In this document: piece after piece, positions 6,788-13,884 of the stretch
Numbering within the stretch: the first letter of the stretch is position 1
How the letters are laid out: each line of letters begins with the position of its first letter
Source: a virus
IMG/VR virus record: IMGVR_UViG_3300009474_000019
Coordinates: 1 to 21,276 of that record
DNA length: 21,276 nucleotides
Reading direction: 5' to 3' (one strand)
Position numbers and translations under genes: made by a program
Notes under the pieces: model-generated
Databases searched by the model: none
Told to the model about the DNA's origin: nothing
What the model saw: the letters and a program-made list of their open reading frames with translations, nothing else

Positions 6788-6793
6788 TAAATA
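6786..6793 (+). promoter_or_regulatory. Late-promoter-like AATAAATA 5 nt before ATG
   Basis: AATAAATA overlaps the gp20 stop codon and is followed by GTTTT and ATG at 6799. With T4 geometry the first transcribed base would be the A of ATG, giving a leaderless message. Confidence 0.45.
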
Positions 6794-6798
6794 GTTTT

Positions 6799-7041
6799 AT
6801 GAAACTATTTGAATTTTTCTCATATACAGAAAACGGCTTAGAACAGCAAAAAAATTACAATGCCGAGGATGATATTTCTATTTTAGATAGCGAAGACACA
6901 AGAAAAACAAGACTGACTCTACACGACATTAATAAAATGAGACTAGCATCAGAGCAACACGATGCTGACCAACGGGAACAAGCAGAATTTGTTCAAAAAA
7001 TGTATGGTCAACCAGCCACAGCAGATAATATAGAGTTATAA
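6799..7041 (+). CDS. Small charged protein between gp20 and the head core genes (80 aa)
   Basis: This 80-residue, strongly charged protein has an N-terminal KLFEFFSYTENGLEQQKNYN segment, an acidic stretch (EDDISILDSEDT), then a basic/helical part (RKTRLTLHDINKMRLASEQH) and a flexible end. It matches T4 gp67 in length but not in sequence; the larger gene at 7764 carries the gp67-like N-terminus. I do not recognise a function. Its place just after gp20, in the slot where T4-like phages keep small prohead core genes, suggests a core or connector role. The next gene starts on the last base of its stop codon (TAATG), so translation is coupled. The AATAAATA box 5 nt upstream may drive it directly. 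Confidence 0.7.
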   Translation: MKLFEFFSYTENGLEQQKNYNAEDDISILDSEDTRKTRLTLHDINKMRLASEQHDADQREQAEFVQKMYGQPATADNIEL

Positions 7042-7667
7042 TGTCACAAATAGCATTTGTATTAGGCAATGGCGAATCACGCCAAGGGATAAAAATAGCA
7101 GAACTTAAACAACATGGTACCGTTTGGGGGTGTAATGCTGTATTTAGAACAGAAGAGCCGGATTATCTTGTTGCTGTTGACCCAAAAATGATATTGGAAA
7201 TAGCAGAAACGGAGTATCCAAGAACACATCAGGTATGGTCAAATTGGAACAATCAATACGAAAAAAACGAAAATGCTAAAAACTATGTGCAATGGTTTAA
7301 ACCTAGCCTGGGTTGGTCATCAGGACCAACTGCACTTAAAATGGCATGCGATAGGGGATTTAAACAAATTTACATATTAGGTTTTGACTATCAAGGTCAT
7401 CCTCGCGAAAATCATAAAAATTCTTTTCAATTTAATAATATATTTAAAGACACACGCAACTATAAAAAAAGCAAAGATGAGGCCACATTTTATGGTAACT
7501 GGATGAATCAAACCAAAAGAGTGATCCAGGATTACCCAGATGTTAATTTTTATAGAGTAACACCCAAAGTCTGGTTTAGACCGCATGATTTAGAATTCAA
7601 CAATAACTTTAAACACATAGATATTGAAGATTTTTTAAAGATATATAATTTAACAGTTAAAATTTAA
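7041..7667 (+). CDS. Protein resembling family-42 sialyltransferases / DUF115-like, inserted in the head operon
   Basis: This 208-residue protein starts with IAFVLGNGESRQG and a GCNAVFR strand about 25 residues later, followed by EEPDYLVAVDP. Around residues 93-115 it reads GWSSGPTALKMACDRGFKQI followed by YILGFDYQG. These elements parallel the Cst-type sialyltransferase (GT42) fold: an N-terminal G-N-G-P-S nucleotide loop, R-C-N, and T-S-G-x-x-x-x-x-A-x-x-x-G-Y-K-E-I-Y-L-x-G-I-D-F. A distal VNFYRVTPKVWF strand fits the family's final strand and C-P-N-S region. The likely activity is nucleotide-sugar transfer, on virion or host glycans, but substrate and catalytic His/Tyr residues cannot be assigned. 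It interrupts the usual gp20-67-21-22-23 order, is coupled to the preceding 80-aa gene, and is closed by an intrinsic terminator at 7676-7694. The DUF115/MptE-like group is an alternative. Confidence 0.65.
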   Translation: MSQIAFVLGNGESRQGIKIAELKQHGTVWGCNAVFRTEEPDYLVAVDPKMILEIAETEYPRTHQVWSNWNNQYEKNENAKNYVQWFKPSLGWSSGPTALKMACDRGFKQIYILGFDYQGHPRENHKNSFQFNNIFKDTRNYKKSKDEATFYGNWMNQTKRVIQDYPDVNFYRVTPKVWFRPHDLEFNNNFKHIDIEDFLKIYNLTVKI

Positions 7668-7675
7668 TATTTTCT

Positions 7676-7694
7676 GCGGTTTTGACCGCTTTTT
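7676..7694 (+). terminator. Intrinsic terminator after the glycosyltransferase-like gene
   Basis: GCGGT (7676-7680) pairs with ACCGC (7685-7689) around a TTTG loop, followed by five T. It lies 8 nt after the stop codon and separates the gp20 unit from the gp67-gp23 unit. Confidence 0.7.
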
Positions 7695-7716
7695 GCCACC
7701 GTTTTAATCGCTTTAG

Positions 7717-7724
7717 TGTAAATA
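7717..7724 (+). promoter_or_regulatory. Late-promoter-like TGTAAATA before gp67
   Basis: TGTAAATA differs from TATAAATA at one base and sits between the terminator at 7676-7694 and the gp67-like gene. The predicted start near 7730 gives a 34-nt leader with a strong AAGGAG Shine-Dalgarno (7750-7755), 8 nt before ATG 7764. The palindrome GCACGTGC (7755-7762) lies between them. Confidence 0.45.
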
Positions 7725-7763
7725 CTTCACACATTAATGTACAAAACCTAAGGAGCACGTGCA

Positions 7764-8639
7764 ATGTCAAATAAATTTGAACAATTATTAGAATTGCTAA
7801 TCAACGAAGAGAATGAAAAAGCGGAAGCGTTATTTCATGAAATCGTAGTAGAGAAGTCTAGAGACATCTACGAAGGATTAGTAGAAACAGCAGATGAAAC
7901 TACCGAAGCAAAAGAAGAGTCTAAAGAAGACGAAAAAGTAGAAGAAACTGCTAAAGAAGAAACTTCTGAAGACAAAGTCGAAGAAGGAGAAGAAGTTGAA
8001 ATCGAAGAGACTTCCAAAGAAGAAGCAACAAACGAAGAAGAGTCTATCGAAGAAGTCGGTGGTGATGCTACTGACGAATTAATCAAAGACGTTTCGGCAG
8101 AAGAAGAAGGCGAAATGGATGGCGATGAAGAGATGGGCGACGAACACGGTGAAGAAGGCGAAGAAGCAGGCGACACCGAAGAAAGAGTTGCTGACTTGGA
8201 AGACGCTTTAGATGAACTTAAAGCAGAATTCGAAAAAATGATGGCAGGCAAAGATGGCGAAGAGACCGAAGAAGAATCTTTGGAATTATCGGCAGAAGAG
8301 CCAATCGCTGACGAAATACAACCGATGGAAGCAAAAGAAGAGACCAAGGAAACTGTAAAAGAATACAAGATCCAAAAATCTGCCGACAACGGTGACAAGT
8401 CTGATAACAAAAAATCACCAGTAGCAGATGCAGGAACAAAAATGGGACACGGTGCTAAAAATATAGCACAAGGTTCTGCAGAAGACAAAGGCAGACCAGC
8501 TCCAACTGCACAAAAAATGGCAGGTGATTTTGAGAACACAGGTGGTAAGGACAAATCTACTTCTTTCAAGAAGCAAGAGAAAGCCGATACTGCTGACAAA
8601 TCAGACAAATCAGCAAAATCTCCAGTTGCTAAAAAGTAA
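7764..8639 (+). CDS. 67: Prohead core protein, gp67-like with long acidic extension
   Basis: The first 40 residues (FEQLLELLINEENEKAEALF, then HEIVVEKSRDIYEGLV) match the T4 gp67 N-terminal pattern of a short amphipathic helix pair ending in an A-x-x-L-F-x-x 'residues-in-core' segment. T4 gp67 is 80 residues; this protein is 291. The extra part is a Glu/Lys-rich low-complexity region to about residue 200, with a coiled-coil-like VADLEDALDELKAEFEKMMA stretch near 145-165, followed by a Lys/Asp/Ser/Ala-rich tail. gp67 is an internal core protein needed for prohead size control and is cut by gp21. Position before gp21 and gp22 agrees. Strong AAGGAG at 7750-7755 supports the start. Large acidic versions are usual in marine T4-like phages, so the extension is unusual only relative to T4. 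Confidence 0.85.
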   Translation: MSNKFEQLLELLINEENEKAEALFHEIVVEKSRDIYEGLVETADETTEAKEESKEDEKVEETAKEETSEDKVEEGEEVEIEETSKEEATNEEESIEEVGGDATDELIKDVSAEEEGEMDGDEEMGDEHGEEGEEAGDTEERVADLEDALDELKAEFEKMMAGKDGEETEEESLELSAEEPIADEIQPMEAKEETKETVKEYKIQKSADNGDKSDNKKSPVADAGTKMGHGAKNIAQGSAEDKGRPAPTAQKMAGDFENTGGKDKSTSFKKQEKADTADKSDKSAKSPVAKK

Positions 8640-8663
8640 TTGAGATAAAAGAGAAAGGTCGGG

Positions 8664-9293
8664 ATGTCATTATATCTTAGAGAACACTTAACCTTTGATC
8701 AGGCTAGAGTACAGGTATTGCACGAAGGAAAAGACGGCAAGGATTTGTACATGAAGGGGATCTGTATTCAAGGCGGCATCAAGAATGCCAATCAGAGAGT
8801 TTATCCTGTGAATGAAATTCAGAAAGCAGTGAAAACACTCAATGATCAGATCAGTTCTGGTTACAGCGTACTAGGCGAAGTGGATCATCCAGACGATTTA
8901 AAAATTAATTTGGACCGAGTCAGCCACATGATTACCGAAATGTGGATGGACGGTCCAAATGGATACGGCAAGATGAAGATCCTGCCAACACCAATGGGCC
9001 AACTTGTCAAGACAATGTTGGAATCGGGAGTGAAACTGGGCGTCAGTTCTAGAGGAAGCGGAAACGTTTCTGAATACGGCGGCGGCGAAGTTTCAGACTT
9101 TGAGATCATCACAGTTGATGTTGTGGCCCAACCTTCGGCACCGGGTGCTTACCCAACCCCAATTTACGAACACTTGTTGAACACAAGGGGCGGAAATAAG
9201 GCGATGGGTCTGGCGAACGAAGTTAGAAATAACAAAAAAGCACAAAAATACCTCCAAGAGGCACTAACCAACATAATAAAGGGGTTGAAATAA
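8664..9293 (+). CDS. 21: Prohead maturation protease gp21
   Basis: This 209-residue serine protease belongs to the T4 gp21 (herpes-assemblin-fold) family. Visible catalytic context: His75 in V-L-G-E-V-D-H-P-D-D and the nucleophile Ser128 or Ser129 in K-L-G-V-S-S-R-G-S-G, with Asp152 in I-I-T-V-D-V-V-A as a possible third residue. The N-terminal Q-G-G-I-K-N-A-N-Q-R-V-Y-P strand is also typical. The enzyme is built into the prohead core, cleaves gp67, gp22 and the N-terminus of gp23 at (I/L)-x-E sites, and destroys itself, making room for DNA. It is preceded by AAAGG about 6 nt from ATG 8664 and followed one base after its stop by gp22, which indicates coupled translation. Length is close to T4 gp21 (about 212). 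Confidence 0.95.
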   Translation: MSLYLREHLTFDQARVQVLHEGKDGKDLYMKGICIQGGIKNANQRVYPVNEIQKAVKTLNDQISSGYSVLGEVDHPDDLKINLDRVSHMITEMWMDGPNGYGKMKILPTPMGQLVKTMLESGVKLGVSSRGSGNVSEYGGGEVSDFEIITVDVVAQPSAPGAYPTPIYEHLLNTRGGNKAMGLANEVRNNKKAQKYLQEALTNIIKGLK

Positions 9294-9294
9294 A

Positions 9295-10386
9295 ATGTTC
9301 GACGCAATATCAAAACTTGTTGAATCTGGCGTTATCGGAGAAGACACTAAAAAGTCTATCGAAGAAGCGTGGGAATCAAAAGTCAAAGAAAATAGAGAGC
9401 AGGCCACTGCTGAACTGAGAGAAGAATTTGCGAAAAGATACGAGCACGACAAGTCAAACATGATCGAAGCAATCGACAAGATGATGTCAGACAAGTTGAG
9501 CGAAGAGATCAGCAAATTTGTTGAAGACAGAAAGCAACTTGCACAAGAGAAGATCGCATACAAGGAATCAGTAGGCGCTCATTCAGCAAAATTAGAAGAG
9601 TTTGTATTAAGCAAACTTACTAATGAAGTAAAAGAACTACACGATGACAGAAAATCTGTTGGTGAAAACTTTGCAAAATTAGAAGAGTTCGTTGTAAACG
9701 CACTTGCTAAGGAAATCAAAGAATTCTCAGAAGATAAAAAATCTGTAATCGAGACCAAAGTCAAACTAGTGAAAGAAGCAAAAGCTCAGTTAGCAAAACT
9801 GAAAGAGGCTTTCATTAAGAAATCTGCTAAAGTTGTAGAGAGTGCTGTCACTAAAAAGTTAGGCGAAGAAATTGCCGCACTTAAAGAAGACATCACATCT
9901 GCAAGAGAGATTAACTTTGGTAAACAAATTTTCGAAGCGTTTGCTTCAGAGTATCAGGCTTCTTACTTAAATGAGAAGTCAGAAACATCTAAACTGTTAA
10001 AAGTTGTAGATGAAACTACTTTGAAACTAAAAGACGCTGAGAAATCCATCGAAGAGGCAAAAGCGGTGATTGAATCTAAAGACATTGAATTAAAACGTCA
10101 GAAAGATTTGATGGAACGTAAGGCGACGATGGCTGAGTTGCTCAAACCTTTGAGCAAAGACAAAGCAGAAGTTATGAGTCAGTTGTTAGAGTCAACTCAA
10201 ACTGACAAATTAAACTCTGCTTACGACAAGTATCTACCTGCTGTAATGGAAGATGCTCCTGTTGCTAAGGCTAAGAAAATTATTTCTGAGTCATCTGGCG
10301 ACAAGACAGACACCAGACAAACCAGGGATGATGCTGACTTAGGTGCGATTCGCGTATTAGCGGGTCTTGCCAAAACTAACAACTAA
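9295..10386 (+). CDS. 22: Prohead scaffolding core protein gp22
   Basis: This 363-residue, almost wholly helical, Lys/Glu-rich protein starts MFDAISKLVESGVIGEDTKK, a recognisable gp22 opening. It contains a repeated element: residues about 52-80, 92-120 and 122-149 each end in E/D-D-R/K-K after a K-L-x-E-x-x-x-K/E-F/L-V pattern; the last two share A-K-L-E-E-F-V. Coiled coil is likely across most of 25-300. gp22 forms the core around which gp23 assembles, and is degraded to small peptides by gp21; several I-x-E or L-x-E strings fit that protease. It begins one base after the gp21 stop and is followed 19 nt later by gp23, all under one transcript. Confidence 0.92.
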   Translation: MFDAISKLVESGVIGEDTKKSIEEAWESKVKENREQATAELREEFAKRYEHDKSNMIEAIDKMMSDKLSEEISKFVEDRKQLAQEKIAYKESVGAHSAKLEEFVLSKLTNEVKELHDDRKSVGENFAKLEEFVVNALAKEIKEFSEDKKSVIETKVKLVKEAKAQLAKLKEAFIKKSAKVVESAVTKKLGEEIAALKEDITSAREINFGKQIFEAFASEYQASYLNEKSETSKLLKVVDETTLKLKDAEKSIEEAKAVIESKDIELKRQKDLMERKATMAELLKPLSKDKAEVMSQLLESTQTDKLNSAYDKYLPAVMEDAPVAKAKKIISESSGDKTDTRQTRDDADLGAIRVLAGLAKTNN

Positions 10387-10405
10387 ACTAAAAGGGAACT
10401 TTCAA

Positions 10406-11578
10406 ATGTCTGAAATATTTGAATCAAAATGGAGCGAAACTAAAGCCGCTCTAACTGAAGGTTTAGCAGGCAACAAGAAGAAGACAATGGACGTTGTGTT
10501 GGAAAACACAAAAAGATATTTGTCTGAACAAGCAACTGCGGGTGCAACATCTGCAGGTAACGTTGCTACGTTAAACAGGGTTATCCTTCCTGTGATTAGA
10601 CGGGTTATGCCAACTGTGATCGCTAACGAGATCGTAGGTGTACAACCAATGTCTGGTCCTGTAGGACAAATCCACACACTAAGAATCAGATATGCTGATA
10701 CAGTAAGCGGTAACACAACTGCTGGTGAAGAAGCATTATCTCCATTCAAAATTGCGAAAGCATACTCTGGTAACCAGAACAACGCAGATCCTAAAGCGGC
10801 GTCAACTGCTTCTTTAGAAGGTCAAGCTGGTAAGAGAATGTCAATCCAAATCTTGAAACAACCGGTTGAAGCGAAATCTAGAAAATTATCAGCTAGATGG
10901 ACTTTCGAAGCGGCTCAAGATGCTCAAGCACAACAAGGGATTGATGTTGAAGCAGAAATCATGGCGGCACTTGCTCAAGAGATTACTGCTGAGATCGACC
11001 AAGAGATCATTGGATCATTAAGAACATTAGCAGGATCTGCTTCTGAAACTTTTGACCAATCTGCTGTATCTGGAACTGCAACATTCGTAGGTGATGAACA
11101 CGCGGCATTAGCGGTGTTAATCAACAGAGTTGCTAACCAAATCGCTACAAGAACAAGAAGAGGCGCTGGAAACTACGCTGTAGTATCTCCAACTGCTTTA
11201 ACTGTACTTCAATCAGCAACAACTTCGGCGTTCGCAAGATCAACTGAAGGTACGTTCGAGGCTCCAACTAACACTAAGTTCGTTGGTACTTTAAATGGTG
11301 CGATGAGAGTATATGTTGATGCATACGCTTCTGACAACACATCTGTATTAGTAGGATACAAAGGTGCAAGTGAAGCAGACGCTCCGGCGTTCTACTGCCC
11401 TTACATTCCTTTAATGTCAAGCGGTGTTGTATTAGATCCATCTACTTTCGAACCAGTAGTAGGCTTCTTAACAAGATACGGATACGTAGAGTTAACAAAC
11501 ACTGCGTCTTCACTTGGTAACGCGGCTGACTACGTTGGATTAGTAGGTATCGATTCAACTAACTTAAAATTCAAATAA
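10406..11578 (+). CDS. 23: Major capsid protein gp23 (precursor)
   Basis: This is a 390-residue T4-type major capsid protein. The N-terminal region M-S-E-I-F-E-S-K-W-S-E-T-K is an acidic/helical prohead delta-like segment. It is followed by R-Y-L-S-E-Q-A-T-A-G and NRVILPVIRRVMPTVIANEI, a hallmark of gp23. GQIHTLRIRYAD, the SIQILKQPVEAKSRKLSARW run and the EAEIMAALAQEITAEIDQEI run are also typical HK97-fold gp23 strings. The start at 10406 is chosen over an in-frame ATG 39 nt upstream because AAAGGGA (10391-10397) precedes it and the longer form would overlap gp22. A likely gp21 cut lies after Glu41 (L-S-E), which would leave about 349 residues. T4 gp23 is 521, so this shell protein is compact. 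The C-terminus is followed 18 nt later by a strong terminator. Confidence 0.96.
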   Translation: MSEIFESKWSETKAALTEGLAGNKKKTMDVVLENTKRYLSEQATAGATSAGNVATLNRVILPVIRRVMPTVIANEIVGVQPMSGPVGQIHTLRIRYADTVSGNTTAGEEALSPFKIAKAYSGNQNNADPKAASTASLEGQAGKRMSIQILKQPVEAKSRKLSARWTFEAAQDAQAQQGIDVEAEIMAALAQEITAEIDQEIIGSLRTLAGSASETFDQSAVSGTATFVGDEHAALAVLINRVANQIATRTRRGAGNYAVVSPTALTVLQSATTSAFARSTEGTFEAPTNTKFVGTLNGAMRVYVDAYASDNTSVLVGYKGASEADAPAFYCPYIPLMSSGVVLDPSTFEPVVGFLTRYGYVELTNTASSLGNAADYVGLVGIDSTNLKFK

Positions 11579-11600
11579 GAAATTATTTGTATTTCGAAAA

Positions 11601-11627
11601 GGGCGGCTTCGGTCGCCCTTTTTTTTT
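11601..11627 (+). terminator. Strong intrinsic terminator after gp23
   Basis: A 7-bp stem, GGGCGGC (11601-11607) with GTCGCCC (11612-11618), closes the very stable C(UUCG)G tetraloop and is followed by nine T (11619-11627). A four-A run precedes it. It ends the gp67-gp23 transcript. Confidence 0.92.
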
Positions 11628-11647
11628 GAATTTTTTTCTTTTTTAAA

Positions 11648-11676
11648 TATAAATTTTTATCAAAACATACTAAATA
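11648..11676 (+). promoter_or_regulatory. Candidate late promoter(s) before the capsid accessory gene
   Basis: Two late-like boxes lie between the gp23 terminator and the next gene: TATAAATT (11648-11655) and ACTAAATA (11669-11676). Each departs from TATAAATA. The second would start transcription near 11682, just before the first leader hairpin. Confidence 0.4.
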
Positions 11677-11681
11677 CAGAT

Positions 11682-11773
11682 AGTTCATTAGAGCCCACCC
11701 ATATGTGGGACTTATGCGGAAATAAACCACCGCGTAGCACCTAGAACGTGCATTGGACTCCTAACTAAAGGAG
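11682..11773 (+). promoter_or_regulatory. Structured 5' leader with the Shine-Dalgarno in a hairpin
   Basis: Four short hairpins follow one another: CCCAC (11694-11698)/GTGGG (11705-11709); GCGG (11716-11719)/CCGC (11730-11733); GCAC (11737-11740)/GTGC (11748-11751); and CTCCT (11758-11762)/AGGAG (11769-11773). The last pairs away the Shine-Dalgarno AGGAG, which sits 7 nt before ATG 11781. This is seen directly. Translational control, a protein-binding operator or mRNA stabilisation are inferences. The leader is non-coding and does not match a riboswitch class I know. Confidence 0.5.
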
Positions 11774-11780
11774 AAAAAAA

Positions 11781-12215
11781 ATGGGAAGACCCGTAAAAAA
11801 ATCTAAGTTTGTTGCCAGCTTTGGTGGAGATACTTCTGCTAAAATTGCGGTAACGGCTTACAGAACATTCGGTGGTTCAAAAGTTGATTCGACCACTGCA
11901 TATATCGTAAATCAAAGAGGATCTAAAAAATTCAAGATCCACATGGATGATTCGTCTGAAGCAGTAATGTTGTTAAAAGCAGTTGCTCCGGGATCGTTGG
12001 CTAACGACAATGCCACAGGTTACGGTGAGTTCTGTGTTAAAGTTGTATTAGATGATTCTACAGTAGCATATGTAGAAAAATTCTACAACAACACAGTTCA
12101 CTATGTGACTACAGGCGGCGATACAGGTACTATACCTTACTCATTAGGAACTGATCCACAAGGTGATTTCCAAGTCGAGGCAAATAAAGGTATCATCGAT
12201 ATCGTATCCGAGTAA
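11781..12215 (+). CDS. Probable capsid accessory or decoration virion protein (144 aa)
   Basis: This 144-residue beta-rich protein has no cysteine cluster, membrane segment or signal peptide. It starts MGRPVKKSKFVASFGGDTSA and contains AYIVNQRGSKKFKIHM and an E-K-F-Y-N-N-T-V-H-Y-V stretch. I have the impression of similar MGRP-starting proteins next to gp23 in marine T4-like phages, where they are reported as virion components; the exact role is not certain. The separate promoter region, strong AGGAG and structured leader point to high, controlled expression, as expected for a decoration protein made in numbers near those of gp23. Its C-terminal half (GTDPQGDFQVEANKGIIDIV) is acidic. It is followed by its own terminator hairpin. 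A neck or tail role is a possible alternative. Confidence 0.65.
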   Translation: MGRPVKKSKFVASFGGDTSAKIAVTAYRTFGGSKVDSTTAYIVNQRGSKKFKIHMDDSSEAVMLLKAVAPGSLANDNATGYGEFCVKVVLDDSTVAYVEKFYNNTVHYVTTGGDTGTIPYSLGTDPQGDFQVEANKGIIDIVSE

Positions 12216-12236
12216 TAACCAAGAACACGTGCTTTT

Positions 12237-12256
12237 GGGGGAGTGTATGCTCCCCC
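12237..12256 (+). terminator. Terminator hairpin after the 144-aa gene
   Basis: GGGGGAG (12237-12243) pairs perfectly with CTCCCCC (12250-12256) around a TGTATG loop. The downstream run ATAATCTTTT is T-rich but broken, and leads directly into the next late promoter. Confidence 0.75.
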
Positions 12257-12265
12257 ATAATCTTT

Positions 12266-12273
12266 TATAAATA
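12266..12273 (+). promoter_or_regulatory. T4-type late promoter, 7 nt before ATG
   Basis: Exact TATAAATA followed by ATAGCAA and ATG 12281. With T4 geometry transcription would begin at about 12279, leaving a 2-nt leader and no room for a Shine-Dalgarno. Confidence 0.7.
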
Positions 12274-12280
12274 ATAGCAA

Positions 12281-13117
12281 ATGGCAAAGACTCTCAGAAC
12301 TTCGGGTAATTACACAGTAAAAGCAGGTGCAGGAGCATCCGGAAGTCATTACATAAATTTAGATGCAAAATATACTAGGATCAAGGGAGATCTAATAGTA
12401 GACGGAGACCAGACCACCCTAAACACCCAAACAATCACTCTTGAAGATCAGTTTATTGAACTAGCAAAAAATAATTCATTAGGCGATCAAGACTCTGGTA
12501 TCTTTTTTAATAGAGGATCTGAGGATAGCGGATTGTTTTATTGGGACGCCGCAGAAAACAGTTTCAAGATAGGAACAACCTCAAACACTGCATCTATCAA
12601 TGAAGTTACAAATATTACATTAAAGAATTTAAAAATAGCAGACCCGACAGAGTCAGATCACGCCGCAACCAAAAATTATGTAGATGCACAAATAGTAAGC
12701 GGTGGGTTCTCAATTGGATTCCGAGGCGATGATTCGTCGGTAGTGGATGTTAATACAGGTAACAGTGTGTTAGTAGCAGGAGGATCTAACATATCAACTG
12801 CGGCCACAGAAGAGGACACAATAACAATTTCATTAAACAGAGATCTAAACGGCATAGACACCATCAGCACTGATAGATCTAATCAAAATTTGAGATTAAC
12901 GGCCAACGGTACGGGATCGGTCATAATCGAGGAAATTTTGACATTCTCCGGAGCGGTTTCGACCCCGACAGCAACCACAATTACTAAATTATATAACAAG
13001 ACAGCGGCGGGCGGTGGCACAGGATTATATTTTATAAACTCTAATATCAATTCCGGTACCGAGGACGAATTGATAAGTAAGAAGAAGGCAACCGCTTTGG
13101 CGATTGCGTTAGGATAA
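12281..13117 (+). CDS. Fibre-type virion structural protein (278 aa)
   Basis: This 278-residue, beta-rich, Gly/Ser/Thr/Asn-rich protein has a module at residues about 33-137 that reads R-I-K-G-D-L-I-V-D-G-D-Q-T-T-L-N-T-Q-T, D-S-G-I-F-F-N-R-G, G-L-F-Y-W-D-A and A-D-P-T-x-x-x-H-A-A-T-K-N-Y-V-D-A. The same module occurs at residues 63-166 of the protein starting at 14885. 'T-K-N-Y-V-D' ends and G-T-G-S-V-I-I strands are typical of tail-fibre shafts of marine T4-like phages. The C-terminus (GTEDELISKKKATALAIALG) is helical. It is likely a baseplate-, neck- or tail-attached fibre component; which one cannot be told. Two further small virion genes follow at 4-nt gaps, forming a short operon. Confidence 0.7.
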   Translation: MAKTLRTSGNYTVKAGAGASGSHYINLDAKYTRIKGDLIVDGDQTTLNTQTITLEDQFIELAKNNSLGDQDSGIFFNRGSEDSGLFYWDAAENSFKIGTTSNTASINEVTNITLKNLKIADPTESDHAATKNYVDAQIVSGGFSIGFRGDDSSVVDVNTGNSVLVAGGSNISTAATEEDTITISLNRDLNGIDTISTDRSNQNLRLTANGTGSVIIEEILTFSGAVSTPTATTITKLYNKTAAGGGTGLYFINSNINSGTEDELISKKKATALAIALG

Positions 13118-13121
13118 AAGC

Positions 13122-13448
13122 ATGGCGATTACAAATTACGAAGTAACAAATTCAACAGGTTCGGCCGCTTACACATCGAGCGGTGATAATGCTGTAACTG
13201 TGATATATCTATGTAATTTAAATACTTCATCACCCGACGGTGATGCAATCGTAGATGTATATATAGTTCCGTCAGGGCAATCAGTTGCTGACAGATATAA
13301 AATTTATAATCAATTGAGAGTGAGAGGAACAGACACTTACGTGATTGATACCGAGAAATTAATTCTTGCCAATGGCGACAAAATTATTATTGCCACACCG
13401 GATTCCACAGGACAAGTCAAAGCCACAATTTCAACCATAGGATTATAA
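13122..13448 (+). CDS. Small beta-sandwich virion protein (108 aa)
   Basis: The 108-residue protein is a compact all-beta chain: VTVIYLCNLNTSSPDGDAIV, then VDVYIVPSGQSVADRYKIYN, then a T-E-K-L-I-L-A-N-G-D-K-I-I-I strand pair and a short final strand. The layout 'Y-x-C-N ... V-D-V-Y-x-V-P-x-G ... L-x-L-x-x-G-D-x-I' resembles a small structural domain found in many tailed-phage virion proteins, but I cannot assign a numbered T4 gene. The gene sits 4 nt after the previous stop, with AGGA near 13111 as likely ribosome site, and 4 nt before the next gene, so it belongs to the 12281-13884 operon. Probable fibre or tail accessory subunit. Confidence 0.65.
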   Translation: MAITNYEVTNSTGSAAYTSSGDNAVTVIYLCNLNTSSPDGDAIVDVYIVPSGQSVADRYKIYNQLRVRGTDTYVIDTEKLILANGDKIIIATPDSTGQVKATISTIGL

Positions 13449-13452
13449 CACC

Positions 13453-13884
13453 ATGGGAAGATTCGTTAAGTATTTTGATCTAGCAGACGGACATAACTCT
13501 ATTTCAATCCCACAAGGATCTACTGCGGAGGCACCAGTCAATCCAGAAAGCGGTGCAATACGATTTAATACGTCGATCAACAAATTTGAATATTACAACG
13601 GCATTGCTTGGGTAGCATTAACGGGCGGAGTTAGCGGATCTCTCTCTATCACTACAGACAGTATCACCATCACGGATGCAGGTGGTTCGGTGCCCGACGC
13701 GACTTATACAATGTCAACATCTGTACCTTCCAACGAAGAAAATAAGATTTTTGTTTTTATTGCAGGGGTCTATCAAGCACCTTCTAAATATACAGTTTCA
13801 GGAACAGATATCACTTTCAGTGGACTTCAAAGTATAGACATTGGCGAAACTATTACAATTCTACACGGATTTGACGCCGCTTAA
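13453..13884 (+). CDS. Small fibre-tip-like virion protein (143 aa)
   Basis: This 143-residue protein is made of two pieces that recur elsewhere in the window. Residues 18-60 (SIPQGSTAEAPVNPESGAIR then F-N-T-x-x-x-K-F-E-Y) match residues 559-602 of the 676-aa protein and residues 59-95 of the gene at 20836. Residues 97-141 (KIFVFIAGVYQAPSKYTVSG and L-H-G-F-D) match the last 45 residues of the 676-aa protein. It therefore looks like a stand-alone copy of a fibre C-terminal domain. Such domains trimerise or bind receptors in tail fibres; this is inference. It ends the operon and its stop abuts the stop of the minus-strand fibre gene with no spacer. Confidence 0.7.
   Translation: MGRFVKYFDLADGHNSISIPQGSTAEAPVNPESGAIRFNTSINKFEYYNGIAWVALTGGVSGSLSITTDSITITDAGGSVPDATYTMSTSVPSNEENKIFVFIAGVYQAPSKYTVSGTDITFSGLQSIDIGETITILHGFDAA

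Noticed and set aside
7868-8608. Long antisense frame of 246 codons opposite gp67
   Set aside because: It is a Ser-rich mirror of the GAA/GAC-rich acidic gene. Such antisense frames arise from the codon bias of low-complexity genes.
10367-10405. Upstream in-frame ATG adding 13 residues to gp23
   Set aside because: The extension overlaps the end of gp22 and lacks a ribosome site, whereas ATG 10406 has AAAGGGA at good spacing and gives the usual gp23 N-terminus.
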